From contig JAJNBG010000004.1 in assembly GCA_021155905.1 (NCBI GenBank), positions 117,780 through 181,779 of the forward strand: a DNA stretch of 64,000 nt, in the 5' to 3' direction. A model generated the notes under the pieces. That model made no database searches. It was given only the letters and a program-made list of their open reading frames with translations, and was not told where the DNA came from. Source of the stretch: Bacteroidota bacterium. GTDB lineage: Bacteria > Bacteroidota > Bacteroidia > B-17B0 > Aurantibacillaceae. Position numbers and translations under genes: made by a program. Shown piece after piece: positions 1-7,988 of the stretch (its first letter is position 1; each line of letters begins with the position of its first letter).

Positions 1-327
1 CTCGTGTACGTTGCAAAATATTTTGCTGAAAAATTTCATGCGGAATTAGAAATTGTAAATGTGGATAATCCGGAGGAAGAGGTAACGATTGAAAAAGCGG
101 TGACTAATTTGTTTATTGAAAGGAAATTAATGGGCGTAAAGCATGAAACCATGCATATATCAGGAAAAGAGGTGGATGAAGAATTGGAAAACTACTTTAA
201 TTCTCATGAAACGGATGTTGTATTAGTAAATCCAAAGAAACACAATATGTTTTATTATTTATTTAATAAAAGTATTACAAAGGAACTTGCCTTTCATTCA
301 CACAAACCAATTCTTGCAATACATTAA
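1..327 (+). CDS. Universal stress protein-like, C-terminal part (5' end outside window)
   Basis: The reading frame is open from the first base, so the N-terminal half lies outside the window. The visible ~108 residues look like the second half of a UspA fold: alternating strands and helices ending in HKPILAIH, the usual last strand (CPVLVV-like) of Usp domains. The ATP-binding glycine motif (G-2x-G-9x-G-S/T) expected before it is not seen; the region reads VLVNPKKHNMFYYLFN instead. If it is a Usp, it is therefore probably a non-ATP-binding one. Its stop codon overlaps by one base a possible start of the response regulator that follows, suggesting co-transcription. The family call rests on a partial sequence. 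Confidence 0.65.
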   Translation, partial: LVYVAKYFAEKFHAELEIVNVDNPEEEVTIEKAVTNLFIERKLMGVKHETMHISGKEVDEELENYFNSHETDVVLVNPKKHNMFYYLFNKSITKELAFHSHKPILAIH

Positions 328-782
328 TGTTGAGCATTTTAAAACAAACAGAACTTATGGAACCAAACAGCGAATTTAAAATTGTTGTCTTAGAAGATAA
401 TGATTTTTACAATAGTTTATTAACCAGGCAACTGCAGAATTACACGGATGAAATTGCCCATGATAAAGGCTACAAATTTGAGATCAGTTCCTACACCAAT
501 GCAACGGATTGTTTAAAAAATATAAAACCTGATACGGATATTGCTTTTGTAGATTATTATTTGGGTGAAGATAAAAATGGTCTGGAAGCCCTTAAAATTA
601 TTAAACAGAAATGTCCGGATTGTAAAGTAGTTGTGATTTCCCGTGAAGATAATATGAAGACTTCGTTTCAAACCCTTAATGAAGGAGCATATACGTTTAT
701 ATATAAAGACAAGGATGCGCTGATAGCAAGTTGTTATTTGGTCGATGAAGTTATCAAAGAACGGTTTCACCCATTGGTCTGA
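327..782 (+). CDS. Stand-alone response regulator (CheY-like receiver)
   Basis: Single receiver domain with no output domain. Numbered from the ATG at 327, the acidic pocket is in VVLEDND (~20-26), the phosphoacceptor is Asp76 in IAFVDYYLG, the switch Ser is S106 in VVVISRED, and the conserved Lys is K127 in FIYKD. An ATG at 357 gives MEPNSEFKIVV, which fits the beginning of a receiver domain better; the first ten residues may not be translated. It probably relays phosphate from a histidine kinase encoded elsewhere. It follows the Usp-like gene directly and is followed by an intrinsic terminator. Confidence 0.85.
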   Translation: MLSILKQTELMEPNSEFKIVVLEDNDFYNSLLTRQLQNYTDEIAHDKGYKFEISSYTNATDCLKNIKPDTDIAFVDYYLGEDKNGLEALKIIKQKCPDCKVVVISREDNMKTSFQTLNEGAYTFIYKDKDALIASCYLVDEVIKERFHPLV

Positions 783-875
783 AAATAACAGGCCATTCGT
801 TCTGAATCATTCTTAGAGTTTTACTTTAGATGAATCTTTTTGATAAAAATAATTACTTTAGTATAGATTTAATAA

Positions 876-903
876 AAGAGCCTGAATCTTTCAGGCTTTT
901 TTT
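876..903 (+). terminator. Rho-independent terminator after the response regulator
   Basis: Perfect 7-bp stem GCCTGAA (880-886) / TTCAGGC (890-896) with a TCT loop, extended by A-T and G-T pairs and followed by a run of seven T. Confidence 0.85.
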
Positions 904-930
904 ATATTGAACCAATGCTTTGATAAATTA

Positions 931-1926
931 ATGTCCTTTAACCAGATTAAAATAAATACTATGAAGCTTACTTTAATTGTAGGCTTCCTTTTGATGTGCT
1001 TAAAATTTCTGGCTTTTTATCTAACACAATCTAATGCTATTTTGACGGATGCTATTGAATCCATTGTAAACGTGCTGGCGGGTTCCTTTGCTTTGTATAG
1101 TTTGTATTATGCGGCAAAGCCAAAAGACGAGGACCATCCGTATGGACATGGAAAGATTGAGTTTCTTTCAACAGGAGTGGAAGGAGGGATGGTCACGCTT
1201 GCCGGGCTCGCGATGACCATTAAAGGTATTCACTCTTTTTTTGATCCGAATAATTTACAGAATGTTGACATCGGTTTAGGTATTTCGCTTTTTTCCGGTA
1301 TAGTAAATTACTTTTTAGCCAGAACGTTAATTAAAAAGGGTATGCTTTTACATTCATCGACCATGGTTGCCGATGGAAAGCATTTATTGACAGATACCTG
1401 GAGCAGTGCCGGATTGGTTCTTGGATTGATCATCATTTATTTCACCAATTTGTTTTGGATTGATTATGTAATTACCATTGGCCTTGGTATTTTCATAACC
1501 GTTACCGGATTTCATTTGATTAAAGAATCGATTTTCAATTTGTTGGATAAAGCGGATTATGGTAAAATAGAGCATTTGATTTCCGTTTTAAATGTGAAAC
1601 GAAATCCCAGCTGGATCGATATTCATAACCTAAGAGTGGTAAAATATGGATCCGTAGTTCATGTAGATTGTCACATGACGCTTCCCTGGTATTATACTTT
1701 GGAAGAATCCCATAAAGAAGTTGATAGTCTTGATAAGTTAGTAACTACAGAATTCAGTCATGAGATTGAATTTTTCATTCATGCCGATCCCTGTGTTCCA
1801 AAATCGTGTTCAATTTGTGAAATACATGATTGTAAAGTTCGAAAGGATAATTTTGTTAAACGCCTGGAATGGAAGATGGGTAATGTACTACCGGATGAGA
1901 AACATACAGCTAGTTCAATTCTTTAG
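931..1926 (+). CDS. Cation diffusion facilitator (CDF) family metal exporter
   Basis: Proton-driven efflux of a divalent metal (Zn, Fe, Mn or Co) across the inner membrane. The chain has six predicted membrane spans. The metal-site segments are ILTDAIESIVNV in the second helix and GKHLLTDTW (H-x3-D) in the fifth. A cytoplasmic CDF C-terminal domain follows (~residues 210-290). ATG 931 (MSFNQIK) is preferred over a TTG at 907, which sits directly against the upstream terminator. The tail carries a cysteine cluster, CVPKSCSICEIHDC, beyond the usual CDF fold, which may bind zinc or copper. The 3' end overlaps the convergent cca gene by 17 bp. Confidence 0.92.
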   Translation: MSFNQIKINTMKLTLIVGFLLMCLKFLAFYLTQSNAILTDAIESIVNVLAGSFALYSLYYAAKPKDEDHPYGHGKIEFLSTGVEGGMVTLAGLAMTIKGIHSFFDPNNLQNVDIGLGISLFSGIVNYFLARTLIKKGMLLHSSTMVADGKHLLTDTWSSAGLVLGLIIIYFTNLFWIDYVITIGLGIFITVTGFHLIKESIFNLLDKADYGKIEHLISVLNVKRNPSWIDIHNLRVVKYGSVVHVDCHMTLPWYYTLEESHKEVDSLDKLVTTEFSHEIEFFIHADPCVPKSCSICEIHDCKVRKDNFVKRLEWKMGNVLPDEKHTASSIL

Positions 1927-3304
1927 CTTTTGCTTTTAAAAAGACTAATGCTTCTTCGCGATCATTTGGAATGATACCATCTAAGATTGCATCCTTTAAC
2001 GCGTTTTTTAAGTCACCCACTTTTTTGCAGGGCGCCAGGTTGAAAATCGTCATAATTTCCTCGCCACTCACAGGTGGTTGCCAGTTTCGAATTTTATCCT
2101 TCTCCTCCAGCTCTTTGAGTCGTTCGCGAACCAATTCAAAATTCTGTAAATACCGTTTTACTTTATTCGGATTTTTTGTAGTGATGTCCGCTTCGCACAG
2201 AGCCATCAGATCTTCCACATCATCACCCGCTTCAAACAAAACGCGACGAACCGCGCTATCGGTAATTTCAGTTTTAGCTAACACGATAGGGCGTAAATGA
2301 AGCAACACCAGTTTTTGGACATACTTCATTTTTTCATTCAGCGGCAAACGAAGTGCTTCGAATATTTTTGGTACCATCCTCGCTCCTTTGTCTTCATGAC
2401 CATGAAATGTCCAGCCATGCTCAGGTTCAAAACGCTTAGTGGCTGGTTTAGCGATATCATGTAAGATAGCAGACCATCGGAGCCAAAGGTTATTACTTTT
2501 CTTTGCTACATTATCCAATACCTCCAGGGTATGGTAAAAATTATCTTTATGGGATTTTCCATTGATGGTTTCCACTCCGTGTAATTTCATCATTTCAGGA
2601 AAGATCATTGCTAAGAGTCCTGTATCGGATAATAATTTAAAACCAACCGATGGAACAGGGGAGAGGATAATTTTATTTAATTCGTCCGTAATGCGCTCTT
2701 TGGAAACAATCTTGATGCGGTCTTTATTTTTGGAAATCGCCTCTAAGGATTCCTTTTCAATCGTAAAACCCAATTGAGTTGAAAACCGAATGGCGCGCAT
2801 CATTCGCAGTGGATCGTCACTATAAGTAATTTCAGGTTCTAACGGAGTACGGATAATCTTGTTTTCAATATCCTCCACGCCATGAAAAGGGTCCAGTAAT
2901 TTTCCGAAATTAGATTTACTTAATCCAATCGCTAAGGCGTTAATGGTAAAATCCCTGCGATTCTGATCATCGGTCAAGGTACCGTCTTCCACTATTGGCT
3001 TGCGTGATTCACGGTTGTAGGATTCCCGCCTGGCGCCTACAAATTCGATCTCGAGGTCATTGATTTTTACCTGTGCTGTTCCGAATGTTTTGAAAACAGA
3101 CAAATGTGCGTCGGGCCCAAGCTGTTGATGAACAAGTTCCGCCAGTTCAATTCCTTTACCTATCGTCACCACATCAATATCTTTGCTTTCCCGTCCCAAA
3201 TAAATGTCGCGAACAAATCCACCAATCACATAGGCTTCTACGCCCAACTGATTGGCGCAATCTGCCAGCACTTTAAAAACAGGATGAGTTAGATGCTTGT
3301 CCAC
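1910..3304 (-). CDS. cca: CCA tRNA nucleotidyltransferase with HD domain
   Basis: Adds or repairs the 3'-terminal CCA of tRNAs. The N-terminal nucleotidyltransferase head shows the G-G-x-V-R-D motif (GGFVRDIYLG, ~27-36) and the catalytic DxD in SKDIDVVT. RRDFTINALAIG and DDPLRMMRAIRFSTQLGF are the conserved neck motifs of class II CCA enzymes. An HD phosphohydrolase-type domain follows (RWSAILHDIAKP, ~275-286). Length (464 aa) fits Bacteroidota homologues. The start is GTG. It is the third gene of pyrE - SRPBCC - cca, 43 bp behind its neighbour. The tRNA target terminus is inferred from the family. Confidence 0.93.
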   Translation of the reverse strand: MDKHLTHPVFKVLADCANQLGVEAYVIGGFVRDIYLGRESKDIDVVTIGKGIELAELVHQQLGPDAHLSVFKTFGTAQVKINDLEIEFVGARRESYNRESRKPIVEDGTLTDDQNRRDFTINALAIGLSKSNFGKLLDPFHGVEDIENKIIRTPLEPEITYSDDPLRMMRAIRFSTQLGFTIEKESLEAISKNKDRIKIVSKERITDELNKIILSPVPSVGFKLLSDTGLLAMIFPEMMKLHGVETINGKSHKDNFYHTLEVLDNVAKKSNNLWLRWSAILHDIAKPATKRFEPEHGWTFHGHEDKGARMVPKIFEALRLPLNEKMKYVQKLVLLHLRPIVLAKTEITDSAVRRVLFEAGDDVEDLMALCEADITTKNPNKVKRYLQNFELVRERLKELEEKDKIRNWQPPVSGEEIMTIFNLAPCKKVGDLKNALKDAILDGIIPNDREEALVFLKAKAKELN

Positions 3305-3347
3305 AGGGTAAAAATAAGGTAATTTTTGAGAAAATGTAAGGTGATCT

Positions 3348-3746
3348 CTATATCTTAAGAGCAGAAAGCTTACTGGCCATTGTATTCACAAGTTCTCTTA
3401 ATGGTTTTTCTGCCATGACTTTAATAAACGGATTCATATCACCTTCCAGCTCCACATCGGTGGTTTGGTTTTCAAGTAAATGAATATGAAGTGTAAAAAC
3501 AAATTTTGCAAGACCGGTTGTTTCAAAGGTAATGCGGGATTTTGGCAAACGTTCTTTAATCCTGATGGTTAAAGCAGTTAAGCCTTTAATCGTAAAAGAA
3601 CATTGTTCAGATGTACATTCAAAATTATCGATCTTGTCTTCCGGCAACAGATGCTTGAAGTGATTGAAATCCCCCATGAAATCAAACAGTTGATCTGTAG
3701 GTGATTGTACTGGGTGTGTTTCGCTAAGTATACTGAAATGTGCCAA
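3348..3746 (-). CDS. SRPBCC (START-like) domain protein
   Basis: 132 residues forming one helix-grip (Bet v 1/START-like) domain: the opening strand LSETHPVQSPTDQLFDFMGDF, central strands (FTIKGLTALTIRIKERL, SRITFETTGL), and a long C-terminal helix (KPLRELVNTMASKLSAL). Such proteins bind hydrophobic ligands or act as small-molecule scaffolds; the ligand here is unknown. It sits 10 bp after pyrE and just before cca. From memory, pyrE next to a SRPBCC gene and a Nudix gene is a recurrent Bacteroidota arrangement. Confidence 0.8.
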   Translation of the reverse strand: MAHFSILSETHPVQSPTDQLFDFMGDFNHFKHLLPEDKIDNFECTSEQCSFTIKGLTALTIRIKERLPKSRITFETTGLAKFVFTLHIHLLENQTTDVELEGDMNPFIKVMAEKPLRELVNTMASKLSALKI

Positions 3747-3756
3747 GTATTAAATT

Positions 3757-4401
3757 TTATTGTTTCCAGGAAAAAGGACTCTTTCTCCATTCTTTTAATG
3801 ATTCTAAGTCGTTTTCAGAAATATATTTATGCTTTAATGCCACTTCAATTAATGTATTGTAATCACATAAAGTGGTTAAAGGACAGTTTGCTTTTTTCAT
3901 GTTTTCAGTTGCTTCATCAAAACCGTAAGTGAAAATAGCAACCATTCCTTTTACATTGCAACCTTGTTCACGTAATGCTTCCACAGCCTTTATACTGCTG
4001 CCACCGGTAGATACCAAATCTTCAATCACGACTACATTTTGTCCTTTTTCAACAACGCCTTCCACCATGTTTGTTAAGCCATGTTTTTTTGCTTCACTGC
4101 GCACATATACAAATGGCAATCCCATATCCTGTGCAATTAAAGCTCCCTGCGCTATTCCTCCTGTTGCTACACCCGCAATGACATCCGGTTTGGCAAACTG
4201 ATCATTGATCACATTTACATATTGCTGACGGATGTAAGTTCTGATCTGCGGATAGGATAAGGTTTTGCGATTATCACAATATATGGGAGATTTCCAGCCC
4301 GAAGCCCATGTAAAGGGTTGGTCAGGCTGAAGCTTGATTGCTTTGATTTGTAATAAAAATTCGGCAACTTTATGCGCGGAATCAAATGGAGTCATTGTCA
4401 T
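3757..4401 (-). CDS. pyrE: Orotate phosphoribosyltransferase
   Basis: Converts orotate plus PRPP to orotidine 5'-phosphate in pyrimidine synthesis. The PRPP-binding motif is VVVIEDLVSTGGSS (residues 124-137). The catalytic-loop lysine region is RSEAKKHGLTN (101-111), and WASGWKSPIYCDNRKTLS is the typical N-terminal substrate region. Its length (214 aa) is normal. It leads a minus-strand operon with the SRPBCC gene and cca. Its start is only 17 bp from the start of the divergent Nudix gene, so each promoter must lie inside the other gene or both transcripts have very short leaders. Confidence 0.96.
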   Translation of the reverse strand: MTMTPFDSAHKVAEFLLQIKAIKLQPDQPFTWASGWKSPIYCDNRKTLSYPQIRTYIRQQYVNVINDQFAKPDVIAGVATGGIAQGALIAQDMGLPFVYVRSEAKKHGLTNMVEGVVEKGQNVVVIEDLVSTGGSSIKAVEALREQGCNVKGMVAIFTYGFDEATENMKKANCPLTTLCDYNTLIEVALKHKYISENDLESLKEWRKSPFSWKQ

Positions 4402-4418
4402 AGGGGCACAAAAATTAT

Positions 4419-5006
4419 TTGTCGAAAAAAATTATTGTTCAGGAAATAAATCAAAGCACAGAAAATCAATCCTTTATAAATATCGATCACTTAAAAAAAT
4501 CTGAATTGTTAGATGAATTTGCAAAATTTGCCCATCAAACAGATCAAACATTGCTGACTTTAGTAACAAAAGACATCGGGCAGGCCCTTGAAAAGTTCAG
4601 GAAACCATTTAAATACATTTATGCAGCCGGCGGATTAATTGAAAAGGATAATCGTTTTTTGTTTATTTATCGCTTAAAGAAATGGGATCTTCCAAAAGGA
4701 AAATTAGATTTAGGAGAAGGACCGGAAGAAGCTGCCATCCGAGAGTGCGAAGAAGAATGCGGTATAACTCAGTTAACTATTACAAGGGCATTGGATCCTA
4801 CTTATCACATTTATGATCATAAAGGAAGTTATGCCCTGAAAAAAACATACTGGTATGCAATGACTACCAAACATGAAGGGAAACTTGTACCGCAGGTAGA
4901 AGAACACATTGAGCGGGTTGAATGGTTTACTAAGGATCAGATTCAAAAAGAGGTTTTATCCAACACTTATCCGGCCATTGAGGCAGTGATAAAACATATA
5001 ACCTAA
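4419..5006 (+). CDS. Nudix hydrolase
   Basis: Hydrolyses a nucleoside diphosphate linked to some other group; substrate unknown. The Nudix box G-x5-E-x7-R-E-U-x-E-E-x-G-U is complete at residues 94-116 (starts GKLDLGE, ends RECEEECGI), with Cys in the hydrophobic position after RE. Residues 64-90 give the preceding strands (FKYIYAAGGLI and FLFIYRLKKWDLP). The first ~60 residues are a family-specific extension. The start is TTG at 4419; no ATG lies near enough to be the start. It is divergent from pyrE. Confidence 0.9.
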   Translation: MSKKIIVQEINQSTENQSFINIDHLKKSELLDEFAKFAHQTDQTLLTLVTKDIGQALEKFRKPFKYIYAAGGLIEKDNRFLFIYRLKKWDLPKGKLDLGEGPEEAAIRECEEECGITQLTITRALDPTYHIYDHKGSYALKKTYWYAMTTKHEGKLVPQVEEHIERVEWFTKDQIQKEVLSNTYPAIEAVIKHIT

Positions 5007-5022
5007 AAACTTTAGAATTTTA

Positions 5023-5038
5023 TCTAAACTTGTTTAGA
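5023..5038. promoter_or_regulatory. Palindromic operator candidate upstream of the LacI-type gene
   Basis: TCTAAAC-TT-GTTTAGA is a perfect 7-bp inverted repeat with a 2-bp centre. A third half-site TTTAGA lies at 5011-5016, giving three half-sites in 28 bp. It sits just upstream of a -7 box and 40 bp before the regulator start, as expected for autoregulation. It lacks the central CG common in LacI operators. Confidence 0.6.
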
Positions 5039-5044
5039 ATTTAT

Positions 5045-5052
5045 TATATTTG
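5045..5052 (+). promoter_or_regulatory. Bacteroidota -7 promoter box (TATATTTG)
   Basis: Exact match to TAnnTTTG. A TTG at 5030-5032 inside the palindrome is too close (12 bp) to be an ideal -33 element. The predicted transcription start is about 5056, giving a ~20-nt leader to the ATG at 5078. Confidence 0.55.
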
Positions 5053-5077
5053 TTTATAGTATTAATATTTGAACAAT

Positions 5078-6103
5078 ATGGGTATTAAAAAAACATTATT
5101 AGAAGATATTGCCAAAGAACTGAATGTGTCAAAAACATTGGTTTCCATGGTAATCAATGGAAAAGGTGATGCTTATGGTATCAGTAAAAAGACACAGGAA
5201 AAAGTGTTGTCCAAGGCCGGAGAAATGGAATACACGCCTAATGTTTTTGCCCGCGCATTAAGAACAGGGAAAAGCCACCTTATTGGTTTACTGGTCGCGG
5301 ATATTTCAAATCCTTTTTATTCACATATAGCTAAACATGTGGAAAGGGAATTAGCCTCCAAAGGTTATAACCTGATGATTTGCAGTACCGGTGAAAACGT
5401 TGACCGTGAAGAGAAATTAATTAGTTTGTTTGCTGAACAACATATGATCGATGGATTGATTATAGCGACAACGAGTACATCAGGCGAGTATTTTAAGAAG
5501 GAACGTTTACGCAATTTTCCTATTGTTTTTATTGATCGTTACTTGCCGGATATAGAGTCTAACTACGTGGTTGCCAATAATTACCAGGGTTCATTTGAAT
5601 TAACGGATTTATTGATCCACAAAGGATGTAAAAATATTTTGGCCTTAAACATTACTCCTTCTCATATCAGTTCGTTAACTGAGCGTGTGAAAGGTTATAA
5701 AGATGCTCTGAAAAAATATGACATCCCTTTTAAGGAAGAAAATTTAATGGAGATCTCCTTTAATAATATACAGAATGATGTGCGCGAGAAATTATTAAAA
5801 CGTTTAAAATCTGGGAATAGGATTGATGCGATTTACACCCTGAATAATCATATCGCAACAGCCTGTTTGAATGTATTTAATGAGATTGGCTTTGATGCTA
5901 AAAAAGAAGGCGTTTATTTTGCCTCCTTTGATGATATCAGCTTGTTTGATTTTGTGAAACCGCATGTCATATCTGTTTCGCAGCCTGTAGAACAAATAGG
6001 AATTGAAGCAGCCAATTTAGCGCTTCAGTTAATTGACAACAAAGGCACGGATCATGCCATTCAAAAAATTGTCCTTCCTACGTCCATCATTTCAAGGAAC
6101 TAG
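5078..6103 (+). CDS. LacI/GalR-family transcriptional regulator
   Basis: N-terminal helix-turn-helix (LEDIAKELNVSKTLVSMVIN) and hinge region (YTPNVFARALRTGKSHLIG), then a type I periplasmic-binding-protein-like effector domain (LLVADISNPFYSHIAKHVE, DGLIIATTSTSG, VVANNYQGSFELTDLLI, FASFDDISLFDFVKP). A sugar or nucleoside effector is typical of the family, but no catabolic gene is adjacent here. A TTG at 5069 would add three residues; the ATG at 5078 gives the natural start MGIKKTLLEDIA. A palindrome directly upstream suggests that it represses itself. Confidence 0.93.
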   Translation: MGIKKTLLEDIAKELNVSKTLVSMVINGKGDAYGISKKTQEKVLSKAGEMEYTPNVFARALRTGKSHLIGLLVADISNPFYSHIAKHVERELASKGYNLMICSTGENVDREEKLISLFAEQHMIDGLIIATTSTSGEYFKKERLRNFPIVFIDRYLPDIESNYVVANNYQGSFELTDLLIHKGCKNILALNITPSHISSLTERVKGYKDALKKYDIPFKEENLMEISFNNIQNDVREKLLKRLKSGNRIDAIYTLNNHIATACLNVFNEIGFDAKKEGVYFASFDDISLFDFVKPHVISVSQPVEQIGIEAANLALQLIDNKGTDHAIQKIVLPTSIISRN

Positions 6104-6108
6104 GGGGT

Positions 6109-6250
6109 GACTTTCAAGAGAATTGGAATGCTCGAGTCCGCGTGAGGGATGTGAGCGTAAATCCTTTTATGTAACGGAGTGGAATACAAGATTGCAGCGG
6201 GCAGCCCGACGGAGCTGTCTCTTTTGCGCCGGCACGCCCATATAATCTTT
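6109..6250. other. GC-rich intergenic element of unknown nature
   Basis: About 140 bp of clearly higher GC content than its surroundings, bounded by the related words CTTTCAAGAG (left) and CTTTTCAAGACC (right). It contains GCAGCGGGCAGCCCG and TTTTGCGCCGGCACGCCC, and short ORFs in it look like chance. Similar GC-rich blocks with AGCCCG and ACGCCC words are, from memory, found between genes in many Bacteroidota, so it could be a dispersed repeat or a structured RNA. No function is known to me. Confidence 0.5.
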
Positions 6251-6313
6251 TCAAGACCTTTAAAGGGTAAGTATATTACTTTATCCACCCTGTACCAATT
6301 AAATAAAAAACTT

Positions 6314-6321
6314 TATATTAG
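6314..6321 (+). promoter_or_regulatory. Probable -7 box for lpd
   Basis: TATATTAG differs from TAnnTTTG at one base and lies 21 bp before the lpd ATG. No clear -33 element is seen. Confidence 0.4.
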
Positions 6322-6341
6322 CACCACTAAAAAAAAACACT

Positions 6342-7730
6342 ATGAACTACGATGTTATTGTTATAGGAAGCGGTCCGGGCGGTTATGTTACTGCAATCCG
6401 TGCTTCTCAATTGGGATTAAAAACAGCGATTATTGAAAAAGAAAACCTTGGAGGCATTTGCCTTAACTGGGGTTGCATACCAACCAAAGCGTTATTAAAA
6501 AGTGCACAGGTATTTGAATATTTAAATCATGCTAAAGAGTATGGTATCAGTGCAGATAATATCAAAGCAGACTTTGGCGCAGTAATCAAACGTAGCCGCG
6601 ACGTAGCAGATGGGATGAGCAAAGGAATTCAGTTCCTTATGAAAAAGAACAAGATTGATGTGATCATGGGAACAGCTACTGTGAAAGCAGGGAAGAAAGT
6701 GGAAGTAAAATTAAATGACGGCAAAACAGAAACCCACGAAGGAAAACATATTATTATAGCAACCGGAGCCCGCTCTCGTGCTTTACCAAATTTACCACAG
6801 GATGGTAAAAAGATTATTGGTTACCGTGAAGCTATGACCTTACCAAAATTACCAAAAACAATGGTGGTTGTTGGTTCAGGAGCTATCGGGGTTGAATTTG
6901 CTTATTTTTATGCCACGATGGGAACTAAGGTTACTGTTGTTGAATTTTTACCAAACATTGTTCCGGTTGAAGATGAGGAAGTATCTAAACAGTTAGAGAA
7001 GTCTTTCAAAAAAGTGGGTATCGAGATCATGACAGAAGCATCTGTTGAGAGTGTGGATACGAAAGGCGATATCAGTAAAGTGAATGTGAAAACCAAAACA
7101 GGGAATGTTGTTTTGGAAGCTGAAATAGTTTTATCAGCTGTAGGTATTGAAGCAAACATCCAGAACCTTGGACTGGAAGCCTTAGGTATTAAAACTGATA
7201 AAGGTAAAATTGTGACTGATAAATTTTATGCTACTAATGTTGCCGGGTATTATGCGATTGGTGATTGTGTTGGAGGACAGGCTTTAGCACACGTAGCAAG
7301 CGCTGAAGGAATTACCTGTGTTGAAAAAATCGCAGGAGCCCATACCGAGCCAATTGATTACAAAAATATTCCTGGTTGTACGTATTGTCAACCAGAAGTT
7401 GCTTCGGTTGGTATGACTGAGAAGCAAGCAAAGGAAGCCGGTTATACTTTAAAAGTTGGTAAATTTCCTTTCTCCGCATCGGGAAAAGCAAGTGCATCCG
7501 GTGCAAAAGACGGGTTCATTAAATTGATCTTTGATGCCAAGTACGGAGAGATTCTGGGAGCTCATATGATTGGTGCCAACGTAACCGAAATGATTGCTGA
7601 AATTGTAGCGATTCGTAAACTGGAAACGACCGGACATGAGTTAATCAAAACCATCCATCCGCATCCAACCATGAGTGAAGCAATTATGGAGGCTGCTGCA
7701 GCCGCTTATGGCGAAGTGATCCATTTATAA
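6342..7730 (+). CDS. lpd: Dihydrolipoyl dehydrogenase (E3)
   Basis: FAD enzyme that reoxidises dihydrolipoamide in 2-oxoacid dehydrogenase complexes and the glycine cleavage system, reducing NAD+. FAD-binding GxGxxG is in VIGSGPGGYVTA (~7-18). The redox disulfide is Cys40/Cys45 in GGICLNWGCIPTKA. The NAD-binding motif is VVVGSGAIGVEFAYF, the second FAD motif is YAIGDCVGG, and the C-terminal catalytic His-Glu is in HPHPTMSEA. Length (462 aa) is typical. It is monocistronic here, followed by a structured 3' region and a strong terminator, with no E1/E2 genes nearby. Confidence 0.96.
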   Translation: MNYDVIVIGSGPGGYVTAIRASQLGLKTAIIEKENLGGICLNWGCIPTKALLKSAQVFEYLNHAKEYGISADNIKADFGAVIKRSRDVADGMSKGIQFLMKKNKIDVIMGTATVKAGKKVEVKLNDGKTETHEGKHIIIATGARSRALPNLPQDGKKIIGYREAMTLPKLPKTMVVVGSGAIGVEFAYFYATMGTKVTVVEFLPNIVPVEDEEVSKQLEKSFKKVGIEIMTEASVESVDTKGDISKVNVKTKTGNVVLEAEIVLSAVGIEANIQNLGLEALGIKTDKGKIVTDKFYATNVAGYYAIGDCVGGQALAHVASAEGITCVEKIAGAHTEPIDYKNIPGCTYCQPEVASVGMTEKQAKEAGYTLKVGKFPFSASGKASASGAKDGFIKLIFDAKYGEILGAHMIGANVTEMIAEIVAIRKLETTGHELIKTIHPHPTMSEAIMEAAAAAYGEVIHL

Positions 7731-7742
7731 TTGTAATTTATG

Positions 7743-7783
7743 TGTTAGTCTGAGGTGAACACAGGACTAACATAATCACCTTG
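7743..7783 (+). other. Possible pseudoknot or alternative hairpins after lpd
   Basis: TGTTAGTC (7743-7750) pairs perfectly with GACTAACA (7765-7772). Inside its loop, AGGTGA (7753-7758) pairs perfectly with TCACCT (7776-7781), extended by two G-U pairs. The two helices interleave, so they form either a pseudoknot or a pair of alternative hairpins. The 3-nt linker would make a compact pseudoknot strained. Confidence 0.4.
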
Positions 7784-7795
7784 AATAAAAATAGT

Positions 7796-7828
7796 AAAAA
7801 CCATCCACCTTTAGGCGGATGGTTTTTT
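7796..7828 (+). terminator. Intrinsic terminator of lpd
   Basis: CCATCC-A-CC (7801-7809) pairs with GG-C-GGATGG (7814-7822) around a TTTA loop. The stem is extended by A-T pairs and followed by TTTTTTGTTT. Confidence 0.88.
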
Positions 7829-7988
7829 GTTTGATACCATTGTATAATTCATGTATCCCGAATCATAAATATATAAAGGCAGATTTATTCAAGATAATCC
7901 TCGTTCAAAAGCCGTTAGCTTACTTTGGATTCGCTTTTTTTTAGTATTTTAAGGAACTATATTTAAGGGAACTCTTTTTATAGAACTA

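Noticed and set aside
907..930. TTG start of the CDF gene
   Set aside because: It lies only a few bases after the upstream terminator's T run; ATG 931 is a better start.
6100..6288. 62-codon minus-strand frame in the GC-rich block
   Set aside because: No start signals or similarity; it disappears into the element and the lpd promoter.
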